Source: Mesodorylaimus sp. YZB2_4
Lineage: Eukaryota > Nematoda > Enoplea > Dorylaimida > Dorylaimidae
Direction: 5' to 3'
NCBI GenBank assembly: GCA_030248295.1
Contig: JASANH010001085.1
Coordinates: forward strand, 186,001-250,000
DNA length: 64,000 bases
A program made the translations under genes and the position numbers. The notes beneath the pieces were generated by a model. It searched no databases. It was not told where the DNA came from and saw only the letters and a list, made by a program, of their open reading frames with translations. Numbering within the stretch: the first letter of the stretch is position 1; every line of letters begins with the position of its first letter. This document shows positions 44,446-55,800 of this stretch, piece after piece.

Positions 44446-45372
44446 ATGATTTTTTCGCTGCAATTTCCCGCTTTTTTGATTTTTATGATATTTTCTTTCA
44501 TACAGTCAGAAAACATTAAACCAGATTCAAAATTCTGCAGCGGGAAGGAGTTCGATTTGCCCGACGGATACAATTATATGAATCAGTCCTGTTTTTTCTC
44601 TGAAGGAAGGGTGGAAAAGCACATAAATGGATCAGTAAAAATTGGTTTTTCCAATTGCAACACAACTCGCTTCACGAGGCCAATGTTTTATTCGGAAAAA
44701 GAATTTAAATTTTTTGAAAGCATTGTTCAAAAAATTGGTCGTGAAAGTTTTGTTTGCTTGGACATGGAAGTAAGTTTTTGTTATCTCTTTGCAAATTTTT
44801 TACACTGCTTGTCGTTGTTACAGTACAAGGATGGAGTTCTGACGTGGAGGGATGGACATGGTCAACCAGTTGATCGAGAGATTTTTCGATCCATAGAACT
44901 GCCTAACCAGACTGGCGACACCGTGTTTTGGAATCCGGCCACGGCCGAATTTGCTCTACTCTCCAGCAGGAATTGCGGTAAGAATAACATGGTATTGAAA
45001 CTTGTCAAAAACCCCAATTGTCAATGGAGTCTACTTGACAAGAAACCATCAGAGTGTTATTTATCTCGCGGCCAATGCGTGCGAAGTTTATCGATGGAAA
45101 TACGAGCAAGAGAAATTCGCCTGGACGACTGCATCGGCGAACCCTGTCCGAGGGCTGCCCTCGAAAAATGCCCTGATCTATCCGACTGTCCTTCCCAGGA
45201 AAAACGGGAGCCGTTTTGTAAGAAATATCGAGACGAAACTTACGGGGACTCGCTCAGTAATTTCGTAGCCATCTATTACATATTTCTGATCATGTTTGCT
45301 TCCGCCATTCTATTGGCCATTTTCGAATTTGCCAGGGAATTGTGGAAATGGAGAAAAGAAAAAAATAAGTGA
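44446..45372 (+). CDS. lectin-like single-pass family, copy 2
   Basis: Exons 44446-44769 and 44824-45372, 290 aa. Start ATG 44446 (upstream frame opens only with TTG). Signal peptide MIFSLQFPAFLIFMIFSFIQ, ectodomain with FCSGKEFDLPDGYNYMNQSC, FYSEKEFKFFESI, FVCLDME, YKDGVLTWRDGH, NPNCQWS, Cys-rich stalk with CPDLSDCPSQEKREPFC, TM YYIFLIMFASAILLAIF and tail WKWRKEKNK. From NPNCQWS to the TM it is almost identical to copy 1 (13606), although the copies are 30 kb apart, while the first halves differ more. The 54-nt intron (GTAAGT...TTACAG) is a multiple of three and stop-free, so retention would insert 18 residues. Divergent C-type-lectin-like fold is an inference; function unknown. Confidence 0.78.
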   Translation: MIFSLQFPAFLIFMIFSFIQSENIKPDSKFCSGKEFDLPDGYNYMNQSCFFSEGRVEKHINGSVKIGFSNCNTTRFTRPMFYSEKEFKFFESIVQKIGRESFVCLDMEVSFCYLFANFLHCLSLLQYKDGVLTWRDGHGQPVDREIFRSIELPNQTGDTVFWNPATAEFALLSSRNCGKNNMVLKLVKNPNCQWSLLDKKPSECYLSRGQCVRSLSMEIRAREIRLDDCIGEPCPRAALEKCPDLSDCPSQEKREPFCKKYRDETYGDSLSNFVAIYYIFLIMFASAILLAIFEFARELWKWRKEKNK

Positions 45373-45660
45373 AATGTGTTTTTTTTAATTATTATCTTCG
45401 TTGGCCAGTATTGACAACTCTGGCTTCTTTAGAAATTTTGCTTTCAACATGTCATTATGTCATTGTGCGACGACACTGACGGCAGTGCACCCTTTTACTG
45501 CATCTGATTCAGATTTAGCAGTTACCACAGCAACAGTTTTATGTGTTTATTCTTGAGAAGCAGCAGGTTGTTCTTTCATTTCCAACACAATATTTTTCAC
45601 CTGTTTTAGCGTGCGAATGATCACCAGACTCCTTCGTGACTGCGTCGTTGCCCTCTGCAT

Positions 45661-48054
45661 CACAGCGTCGACCGTACCGACTTTTTTGACCGTAGCCGTA
45701 CCTGGGGACTGGTACAGCCGTACGGTACCGTACCAGCCTCGCCGTACCGTGCCGTACCGTACTCATAAAAAACTCCATATTAGCAGCCAAAAAAATTTGA
45801 AAATTTTTTTGAAAAGATTTTATAGATTGAGGCTTTCTTACTCTGAAATGCGTCTCAAAAATTGTCATGCCTATTAAATTAATCTACTTCTTCGCTGTGG
45901 TTTGGTCATCGTCGGGTTTTAAGATATTTTAACCAAGAACAGCAATGAAGTATGGATAAGAGCCCGAAATCCTTGACTTCAAAGCGGTCTCCACTCCTTT
46001 GATATCGCAGATTACCAGAAATTCTTTGGCTCCATCATGCTACTGTACCTATAGGCTCGAAGACTAGATATGAACTCATGACCTACAACTAAATTGATAT
46101 GAGACTGTGGTATAAATCTGGACCGCGACGCCTGGTGATTTATGCTCATACGTATCGTAGATTCAGTCGCTCCAGTTTCGATGTCTTGCACAAAGATGCC
46201 AACAAAAGTTTTGAATTAAGGCAGGGAGGGATGAGAGAGCATTGCAGAAAACATCTGTTAGAATTTAATTAACATATGGGCTCCCTAACTATGCGCTTCG
46301 AAAAATTGAAGGCAAGGAATTTAGTCTTTTATGTACATAGGAAACTGTAGCACCGCAGGCGCCTCAAATTCAGCAGCAGCGACTCCATGAATGACCTATT
46401 CTTATTCAAGAAATAGCATTTTTAGCAGCAGTGGGTGAAATTCACAAGGATCACAGCCCCAAAGTCAGCCTACTAGCATCCGGATTATATGATAAGATGC
46501 TCTGCGAGTGCTTGTAAAATCGTAAAGTCATGGGGTGGATTTCCTGTCGGATTTTATCCTTTCTCTCTCGCACCAAAGGCTAGTACTCCCATGAATATCC
46601 TTATTCGTACTTTAGAGGAATGCAATGCGACCCTCTGTTGCCTTGAGAACTGGGAAACGGTGAGGACTTGTTGGCAGTGAGGTCGCAGCTGTCATAGGAG
46701 GGTATGAGTATGTACTTTATGTTTAGCCTAGCCAGCGACACTAGAACAGAAAATTTAGCTTCTGTGGAGCCAGCTTGCTAATAGCATCGTTTTAGGCGAC
46801 CAACTTACTGCAATAGAACTCATGACTGTCCGCCTGTTTGCCATTTCTTAATTGCCTGAATGAAGTAGCTGAGGCAGGGGATGCCCTGCTACACTTTTTA
46901 TCACTAGCGATTCTGTTTGATCTCAATTCATTCACAAACGCCGCCGAGGGAGCCCAGCCTCGCCCTGCATTTCGTCAAAGTACAGTGGCTGGGCTAACTT
47001 TGTTGTTGTCTGATCACAGAATTTTTTGAAATACTAGTACTTTTTCGCAACTGTATTTTGGTTGAGAATTAAGAATACAAGAAATTTGCTGTCTAGTCCC
47101 TCCTCAGCTGACGCAAGTCTCTTGCAAAAAAGGTTCCCACGCTATACTCTTTGTAGTCTATTGCATATGACTTCTATAGGTAGGGAGCTTTCACATTGGT
47201 AAGGCATTCCGGTGCCGCGCTTATCCCGACAATGGCTCCGCTTCTAGAGCGTCCAGCAAGGACGCACTCGTCAAATATGCTGATGCACAACCACAGCTTA
47301 GCAGCCTCAGTAGCCACTAAATCGGAGGAAGTTCACGCGAACGTCCACAAAGAACCGATCACGATCAGCCCCGAGCTGTTCAGCTTCACACCCAAAAATT
47401 GGCTGACCCTAGCACAGCACTCCTGATCCAATCCGACCCGACCCGACTCTTAGAAAATCTCAAAAGATTCAAGCGACGAATTTTTCTGTTATCGCATAAA
47501 ATCACACAAAGCACGCGTCTTGTCTTCTTGGCCATCTAACTGTGGCTAAACCAGCACTTTCGCGCCCCACGGCTAACAAAAATATTCCACCTGATGGTGG
47601 TACGTATCTGTGCTAAAATCCAGTTCTTTGAGCATAAGAAAATTAATTTGCTCGAATCATAAAATCACACCCTCAAAAGAATAACCCCTGATATGAGAGC
47701 TTTCAGAAAAACCTAACTTTTCATCTGTCGCTTCAGTGGTGCTGCGGATCGTCGTCGTCATCTCTGGAACAGCAAAACGTGCATTTTGAATAGCGAGGAC
47801 GGCTGAGCCATTTCCAACAAAATCTTGCTCGATCATTGGTCATGGAAAACATAGCTCACCCCCAAAAATTTTTGTTGTTGCTGTCGAGTTATGCACGGGC
47901 AAAGTTGGCCGCCTAACATGTGTGTGGCTGGGCCAAACAGGCAGCTACTGTGCCTATTGATAAGACTCGGTACGGCTGTGCTGGCCTATTTTCAGTGCCG
48001 TACCGTACTACTTCACGGTACGGCACGGCCGGTACGGCGGTACGGTCGACCCTG
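45661..48054. mobile_element. ~2.4-kb element with CGTACCG arrays at both ends
   Basis: Left end CAGCGTCGACCGTACCG (45663) and right end read inward CAGGGTCGACCGTACCG match 16 of 17. Outside are CTCTGCAT (45653-45660) and GTCTGCAT (48055-48062), 7 of 8 equal, allowing two extra bases on the left. Sub-terminal arrays of GTACCG/CGGTAC words lie at 45670-45770 and 47965-48050. No transposase recognised inside; a coding-like stretch at 47190-47425 (YADAQPQLSSLSS in one frame) was not identified. Confidence 0.65.
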
Positions 48055-48557
48055 GTCTGCATCCGAGCAGGACGCTTCTCATACAATCTACGTTTCCTTA
48101 AAAATCTTCCCCTTTTTTCTTTCTCCTTGAGAACAGGCTTCCATGATGAAGTAACAAATCGTAGTCTCTCGGACTTTGATAATAGTCGAAGACATCACAT
48201 CAGATCCGAAAATTAGCGAGATGAAAACCCTATCTGTGCTGTGTTATTTTTGGTCATTTTGTGTTCAGTATTTTTTAAACAGTCGACCTCGCATAATTGC
48301 AACTGATCTGGACGCCAAAATGAGTTGCAAATAGACAAAGTTGCAATTATCCGAGGCTGAAAAACACTGAAGCTTGAAAATCGGGGAGAGGGGACTTATT
48401 GCAATTATCCCAGGTCGACTGTACTCTGCATGGTATTATGACCAGCGGTCAATTTTATCTTTTGGTCTTATCTTACCGCGGTCTTCGTCATGTAATAAAA
48501 TCGAAATCGTCAAATTGTAATTACCAATCAAAAAATTTAAAAAATATTGTACAATGA
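48055..48557. other. intergenic, 3' of HSPBAP1-like gene
   Basis: AT-rich. TTGCAATTAT words recur at 48287-48415 in both orientations, hinting at another small inverted repeat. No gene seen. Confidence 0.4.
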
Positions 48558-50015
48558 TCATACTTTCATGCGCATCAATCGATCCAAGATCACACGCACA
48601 CAATCAGGGTGGCTCATTGCTTTCAGTACATCCAGTTTTGTGAAATTCTCCTTCGATTCGCGAGATTCTACATCGGACGTATCTGATGATGTAATTTCGA
48701 GGACGCGATTATCGATCATATATCGACAGAATTCATCAATATCTTTCATCCGACCAACTTCGATTCCAATCGATTTCCAACGAGCCAGGAAATCATCCAA
48801 GATGGTATTCTGCACCTTTAATGCGTGATCATTATTGGCCGCCATGACAGAATTGAACATTATCAGCCCCTGATCGATATCTAATGATGACTCACCGAAC
48901 TGATCACTAGAAAATGACACATCGATGGCGTCTTCGATCACTATTTTCCGAATTTCATCCGATTTCGCCGATCCTGCCGCCATGGACATGATGACTTGGG
49001 TCAATGCTTCGATCGATCGCGCGTCGGCATCATCGATTGGAGTATCGATCCATGTATTTATAGAAATACTAAAGTGATCGGAAATCGATTGGACGAAATG
49101 CCACCATTTGGATGGCACGAACAAGACATCGCCTGGTTCCAGTGTGATCACGTAAGGATGAGTGTGGCGAAGGTGATTGGCTGTGGGAGAGATGAAGTCC
49201 AGCGAGGAGAAGACGCTCGATTCTTCATACGGAATGCGCGTAGGATGCAAGTCGTCGTGCGGTGGAAACAGGACCCATCTAGAACAGGAAAGTATAAACA
49301 GCAGGATGGAAACATCACTCATCTGCCACATGATGACTTATCTGCCAATTATCAAATCAGGTAAAGTAAGGTCATCACGCAGTGTAAAGTAACAGCTGGT
49401 CGCCTTGTCAGTCAAATGCGGATAAGGTTGAGAGTGCACGGCGCAGTGTAAAGAAGACGGGCGCAACAGAGTGTAAAGCAGACTACCGCAACAGACACGC
49501 GCAGCGCAGTGTAAAGTACTCTCAGCTTACCTTTTCCGTCCACACACTTGCGCAACAAGATTGAATCCATACGTATCGTAATGACAAGGAGTATAGGCAC
49601 CCTTTGTGCCCATCCAAAACGTGCTCTCCATTCCGTCACGATTTTCCAGTCCACATCCGAACACTCCCCAGTCCACCTCTTTCAACAGTTTTTCATTTTT
49701 CGAATCATCGAACAAATCGAACATGTATTTGTAATCCACATACGCCCAGTATTCATTGGGGTGGTACTTTTCAAATGGATTTTCCAAGTCTGGGCTCAAT
49801 TTTTCGTTCCCGCCATACCAACTCACCAACTGTGTCAGGGTTGCATCGACATAGTGGCTGTCCGTTTCCCACAACACTGTACCCGAAATGTGCTTCTTCG
49901 ACCCCAATCTAATTCGAATTTGTTTCCCTCCCAATGCTTCAGCAATCAAGTCGGGCGTCCAATTAAGTGCCGGCCACGAATCGATTGCGGTCTTGAGAAG
50001 AAAAGGTTTCGCCAT
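48558..50015 (-). CDS. HSPBAP1: JmjC-domain protein, HSPBAP1 orthologue
   Basis: Minus exons 50015-49531 and 49278-48558; GT-AG, phases agree; 401 aa from ATG 50015. Matches HSPB1-associated protein 1: GKQIRIRLGS, EYWAYVDYKYMFDLF, ESTFWMGTKGAYTPCHYDTYG, GRKRWVLFPPHDD, PTRIPYEESSVFS, PGDVLFVPSKWWHFVQS. The JmjC iron ligands are present: H145, D147 and H222. The C-terminal VLKAMSHPDCVRVILDRL fits the conserved last helix of the family. It binds 2-oxoglutarate/Fe(II) by family; its true substrate is unclear. The first residues align with position ~40 of the human protein, so an extra 5' exon may exist: DLHVCSNDYPAW before a GTATGT donor at about 50073 would join in frame, but this is speculative. 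The intron carries four CAGTGTAAAG-like repeats. Confidence 0.92.
49380..49516. repeat. four interspersed CAGTGTAAAG motifs in HSPBAP1 intron
   Basis: CAGTGTAAAG occurs at 49380, 49444 and 49507, and GAGTGTAAAG at 49469, in alternating contexts with GCGCAACAGA. The same decamer lies in the palindrome before the lectin-like genes (44262, reversed at 44355) and before copy 1 (13500, reversed). Confidence 0.6.
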
Positions 50016-50682
50016 GCTATCTAAAAATGGCGATCATTTAAAATCATGTCAATTTCAAACAAAAAATCTTCACATACGCCAAGCGGGGTAATCATTTGAA
50101 CACACATGGAGATCAAGAAAATCTGAAATTCTAAAAAATTTTGCCAAATACCCTTGAAAGAGAATTTTTATCTGAAACTGCATTTTACACTGGCATTGAT
50201 GCTCTGCTTGAAACCTTACTTTATCATTTCACTTATACCCGCATCATTATCTCATCTCTGTTAGCAAAGAATACCCAGCCCAGCCACGAAAAAACCAAAG
50301 GCCTACACCAACTGGGTAAAATATAGTTTCAGACATAGGTTTCAAGCATTCAGGAAGTTATGCACTTTCGACTGATTGATGATCCAAAAAACACACCATG
50401 AACCTTTTTATTGCTTTACAAGTCCAGTAACATGACGGCCAAGTTTCACTGCGCGATGTGTCAGTCAGTGCGCATTGCACAAAACTCTTTCCTAGTACGA
50501 CACGGAACTACACTGTAAAAAACAATGAGCAACTGATTAAAAAGCGGACAAGGCAGTGCCTGCACAATGAATAGGCACAGTATCGGCAAAATGTAAAGTG
50601 CGCTTAGAAACAGCTTGCGGCTGAAATGCATAGCATGAATATTTTCTGAATGCGCAGGCGAGCAAGCAGTCGCACTGCAGCG

Positions 50683-52534
50683 TCAAAACGGTGCTCGGGC
50701 CTTGGCATTGAGATCGGACGGTAGATCAACGCGTAGCATATACTCGCGAATTTTCCATCTCAGCGCCAAGTGTTTTTTCTCGCCAGGTGCAGGGAATTTG
50801 GCCCATTCTTGTTTATATAATTCATAACGCCGTACTGGATCGTTTTTATAAGCTGGTAGGCCTGGTTCAAATCGAGGAATTGGTCGAATTGCTGAAACAA
50901 AGATTGATGAACCTATATAAATGTCAAATAAACAGATTTCTGCACTTACTGGGTTTTGATAATTCGTCTTCTTTGACCAGTTTCGACAAGCCTTTAGAAG
51001 ATGACGCTGCTGATATGGGCCGAGCAGGAACTGGTGCCTGCAACCATGTAGAGGGTGGTGCAACAGGCTGAACGGCCGTGCATTGGAGAAGGTACCGCGG
51101 GGTGCCCCTCCCCCCCCCCCCCCCCCCAGGCATGCCACCTAGTCGTAGGTGCCTAAGACATCAACTTAACGGGTTTCGGCCCAGCATTGACCAGTCCACC
51201 GATCCGGCTGAGCCGATCCGCCGATCCGAGGGGTGGATCGGTTCACGATCCCATCCGACTGCTGGATCGGCAACTAAAATTTTTCGCGCTTTATCTGCTG
51301 GGAAATCATAAAATGTGACAAACTATATTGAGAAAATCGGGTTTTTTTTCTCAAATCGATATATAATCCCGCCTTAGGTGCTGCTTAGCTCTCCTATGCC
51401 CTTTGGAGTGGTCCAACAAGGAGTGACAGCGAGGATCCATGGCAGGTTGGTGAGGATGTAGTGCCAAATACGTCATCCCCATTGACCTTCTTTTTTTGAA
51501 ACGGATCGCCGGGAACGGATCGGTTCGGGCCGATCCAGACCCTGGATCGGGATCGGGATCCAGGCCTGGGGTCGGACCGGTCGGTGCTGGGTTTCAGCCT
51601 CGCCTGGAGGAGCGAGTCGGGTGGCCACCGAAGGCAAGCCAATACACTGCTACGTGTATAAGGCGGCCAGTCAAGGCAACACGCCTATTGCAGTGGTCAA
51701 AAAATCGATATCATCAGGGACCATGATACACACGAACGAGACCAGTGAGTCTCCCCTATCATAGACTGCAAGAACCTTATATGTGTGATGGGCGCGCTTC
51801 CCCTGTGGGAAAGATTGTGTATCCGGATGCCTTGACTGACCTCCTAATACACGGAGCAGAGTATCGATGGCCACTGGATACAATCTTCAGGTGTGATCGG
51901 CCTGATCCAGACACAGCCTGATCGGCCTGCTCCAGATCAGATATGGATTAGGATCTACTGTAGGCCTGGGATCGGATCGGTCGAGGACCCGGCACAGCTC
52001 GAAGCTTGAACAGGGATGCGGCACACCCGTCTTTTCAATTCCTCACGACTGCTCGACTCAATGTTTCTGCACCAATTGACAGTCCTCATCAGAATGCAAT
52101 CCCGCCCCCATGGGAAACTCAGGGTTTGCCGATCCGAGGGCTGATTGGTCGATACTGCACTCCCTTACCTCCACACTCGCCACTGAATTTTCATCGTTCT
52201 CTCTTTCCATCAGCACTTCTCTCGGCCCTCGCAGTGGCTTCGGTGACGGCAGGTCGAATCGCATCTTTCGCACACGTTCATCCAATTCTCGTCCACGTAC
52301 CAACAAATCTTCCAAACTATGACTCGTCGCCAGCACTCCACTACCACAAGCATCATGCGCCCACGATCGACCCCGACTCGGCCAAGGTTCATAGCCCTCT
52401 CGCACAGGCCAATTGGCAGGATTATCATTCAGCATGGTCGAAACGCGATTGTGCAAAGCTCGAGCTTCGGAAAGCAAGTTCTCGATTTCAACCCGTTCTT
52501 GCAGACTCGACGCGCTGGCGAAAAGTCGATCCAT
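50683..52534 (-). CDS. HYLS1: HYLS1-like centriolar protein
   Basis: Minus exons 52534-52169, 51067-50950, 50891-50683; GT-AG junctions with agreeing phases; 230 aa. The C-terminal exon carries the HYLS1 box: NDPVRRYELYKQEWAKFPAP then GEKKHLALRWKIREYM, aligning with the human DRVARYFEYK...PGE....LRW..R..M. Family knowledge: HYLS1 is recruited to centrioles by SAS-4/CPAP and is needed for cilia, and is mutated in hydrolethalus syndrome. Exon 1 (MDRLFASASSLQERVEIENL ...) is assigned by position, coding quality and the fitting donor GTAAGG at 52168; it has no clear family match and could belong to another gene. Intron 1 (1101 bp) contains a GGATCGG-family element (51181-51590) and a poly-C run. 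Confidence 0.78.
51181..51590. mobile_element. 410-bp MITE of the GGATCGG family in HYLS1 intron
   Basis: Ends CCAGCATTGACC (left) and CCAGCACCGACC (right, read inward), flanked by GTTTCGGC (51173-51180) and GTTTCAGC (51591-51598), 7 of 8 equal. Sub-termini are dense in GATCCG/GGATCGG. The interior TGACAGCGAG...GGTTGGTGAGGA is shared with 55490-55852 and 53260-53330. Confidence 0.8.
51885..51995. repeat. right-end fragment of the GGATCGG MITE family
   Basis: GGCCTGGGATCGGATCGGTC and GAGGACCCGG resemble the right end of 51181-51590, preceded by repeats of TGATCGGCCTG(A/C)TCCAGA. Confidence 0.5.
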
Positions 52535-52841
52535 CGATCAGAGGGAGGCTGCGGCCTGAAATATAGCAAGCATCATAGTTTCCCAGTTAGCCGTGCAGCT
52601 GTCTGCATCCTGGTTTCACCTGGATGACCGAACGGTGGACTGTCATCGAGATAAGATATCACGATAACACCCAATTTTTTGGCTGCTCTCTATCACCTAC
52701 ATACTGCACTGCTAACAGAAAAACCAGAACCTCATCTCCGACGACATATCTTATCAGTTTCTTACTGATGACTGACATCACTCGACAGTGACAACTAAAA
52801 CTTTACTATCACCAGCACACTTTACACTATCAGGAAATCTT

Positions 52842-55800
52842 CTACATAGGAATAGGTGTTTTGTAGTATTCGTAGGCCCACTCTTCGAAGTTAGTGATGT
52901 CCTTGTAGACACCGACCCATTCGATCTCCAGTTGGAAGGGACCACTGTGTCGATCCATCAACGTTATTCCAAACGTACTAATCCGATTGACCGGAGCCAA
53001 TGTCTCCTTCCACTTGACAACAGGTCTCTGCGCGTTTTCGGGAATACGGCCATTCACCGTGAGGATAAACTTCGAGAATGGGATCTAAAATGAAGTCTGC
53101 TGGGTCACCTGCCCCTCGCTTATACTGCATACTCAGCACAAGGATGTCGAGCATGTGCTGAAGGGGATGAATATTATAACAGGCTATTTCTAGGGGCATT
53201 GACCACTCCACTGATCCGACCGCTAAAATGGCAACTAAAACTCCAATGCTTTATTTGCTTTGATTGATAGTGACAGCGAGGCAACAGAGCAGGCTGGCGA
53301 GAATGTGGTGCCGATGGTCATCTCCCTCCATTAATCAGCATCAGGTCGCCTATGTGACCTCCACCCTGACTGGTAAAGCGGCCACTTTGTATTACGGCCT
53401 GCTCATTTTGACCAGACCCTCTTCCTAGACTTTGGCTGAGTGTAAGTCTACAGTAGACACCCAGTATGAGCTGCGATGTCGTAACCCCAGTGTCATACTT
53501 TATCCATGGCCAGGCGATATACATCGAACTCGAGGGTTAAGAAACATTACAAGCACCCAGCGTGACAGGCTAGACCCGGACTAGTGGGTCAGTCGCGAAG
53601 CGAGCCAAGTCCAGGACACTGCCAGCCTTCTCCATGTCATGTACTGTACAGCACAGTGAAGTTTGTTGCTCCCTTAAAACCATGTTGCAAGCCTCAGGCA
53701 GCAGGCTTCACTCAAGTTTGGAAAAAGTTAGGGGATCAAAGAAGCGTACCGAAAACCTGCATTTGTAGAGCTTCTAAATTTTTAATTAGTCGTGAAAAAA
53801 TTAATTTTTGCCTGAAAAACCTAAAAAATCAGGGAAAATCATTTCCCGCGCATCATATAAACGCTGCCTCGATAAAACATTTATAACTAAAAAAACATTC
53901 TTGCTTTCTTGAACTCCATCCCCCTTCAAACTTTCAAAAAAATTCAGACCACGCCTCTGGCCAAAAAAGGAGATTTAGAATGCCGCCATGCATATACATA
54001 TATACAGTACATATATATACAGTATACACATATACATTTACAATATATAGTATTAAATATACATACAGTGTGATTTTCCCTGATTTATACACTATATATA
54101 TATTTTCCAGCAGATCTGGACGACCTTGGATCGGATTGGGATCCGGATCCAGGCCAAGGGTAAAATCGGTAGATGCTGGTCACCTACCTACCTCACGGAT
54201 CACTGCCGCTGTCTTCCTAATCCAAATGGCCAAGCTATTATTATGAAGTTAATTGAGCTTTGCACAAAAACAGATGACCCGTGTAACCAGCGCACCCAGG
54301 CGGCGGGAGATAGTCGAGACCGAAGTCTCTTGGCAAAAAACTCCGACTGGAGGTGGGCAAGTCTCGCGACTATACCTGCTCTAGAAACATCAACCGAAGA
54401 GGTTGACGTCCCAGCCAGGGGAGCGTATCGATTACTCCCGACAGCCCGCGAATCGAGAACTATTTGTGGGATTCACATTGATTAATTTGGTTTTCTTCAG
54501 ATTTAAAATCCTAACCACCATGGTATCTTACACGGAGTTCCGAGACTGAAAGAATGGTTGACTTTTATTGGGTGTAAACTTTGCCCACGACTCAGCTGTT
54601 GCGGGTCTTATGTGACAGTCTCATTGCTGTCCCGCCCAACATCGACCGACCCACCGACCTTGGCCGGATCGCTTTGCAGGATCCGACCCAAGCTGTTGGT
54701 CGGCTAGATCGGAATTTTGAATTCCCGCCAAAAGGTCCTTTGACTCTACCTCTTCTGACTGCGGGTGTCTTTCATCGATGGGCCTTTATCAAAGAAAATA
54801 CATCACGCAGAAAACAAACCAGCAAGCGCAAAGGAACGTTAGGTCGGTTGGATTGGGTCAGTCGACTCGGATCAGTGGCCATACACCCAGGTCGGTCAAT
54901 GCTGGTGTCCGCCTCAACACCGACTTGCCAATGACCATTGGTCATTGATAATGGCCTGCTGCAAGTAAAACTCTCGTCTCTCATCATTGCATCTTTTTCT
55001 TTTCATCATTGAAAAACAGGAGTTTCTGATCAGCCAGGTTCCTTATGAGACTCCAGTTTTCCATCCGCGAATTGTTTAGTTCTGCGGGTGTAGGCCAGTT
55101 GAGCCGTTCCTGATTGCGCCGTTTCTAGTAGCGCTGAGCTATTTGCGCTGTTTTGGTTTGCGCCATGTCCTAATTTCGCCAACCCCGAATTGCGCTTCTT
55201 TCTGTTGCGCCGCTCTTTAATTGAGCCGGGTCATAGAGTGGTATAGCAGTTTGTGGTAGTTGCCTGTGTTTACTCGCACATCATCTAACCTTCTAATAAT
55301 CCTAATGAAAGTGAAGCTTTCGGCCGGTTATGATCAGGTCTCTACTAGGAGCGATGCTAAAAAAGCTGCGTTTCTGCAATGAAATTTTTGATAGGTTCTT
55401 GAGCAAGCCATCAAAATTTGAGCTCATAATTCGTGATCAGTGCTCATACGTGGGTATGAGCACTGATCACGAATCTTTGCGGCCCAGAGCCAGCATTGAC
55501 CGATCCGGCCGGAGCGATCCGAGGGGTTGATCGGTTCCCGATCCGATCCGACCGCTGGATCGGCAACTGAAATTTTACGCTCTGTATCTGCCGAAGAATG
55601 ATAAGGTGTGGCTATGATGAGAAAATCCCGTTTTTTCTCTCAAAATAGCATTCAGTCCCACTTTAGGCTCTGCTGCTTTCTCCTCCCTGCGTCCTTTAGA
55701 GTGGACTGAGAGTGACAGCGCGGAAACAGAGCAGGTTGGTGAGGACGCAGTGCCAAGTACTGTACGTCATATCCATCGATCTAAATTCTTTTGGAGCGGA

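Noticed and set aside
47196-47426. 76-codon GC-rich frame inside the CGTACCG element
   Set aside because: Composition is coding-like but no domain recognised, frames compete and it may be a decayed transposon gene; not supported as a gene.
51078-51311. Open frame with a proline-rich stretch
   Set aside because: It reads through the poly-C run at 51106 and the end of the MITE; no coding signature.
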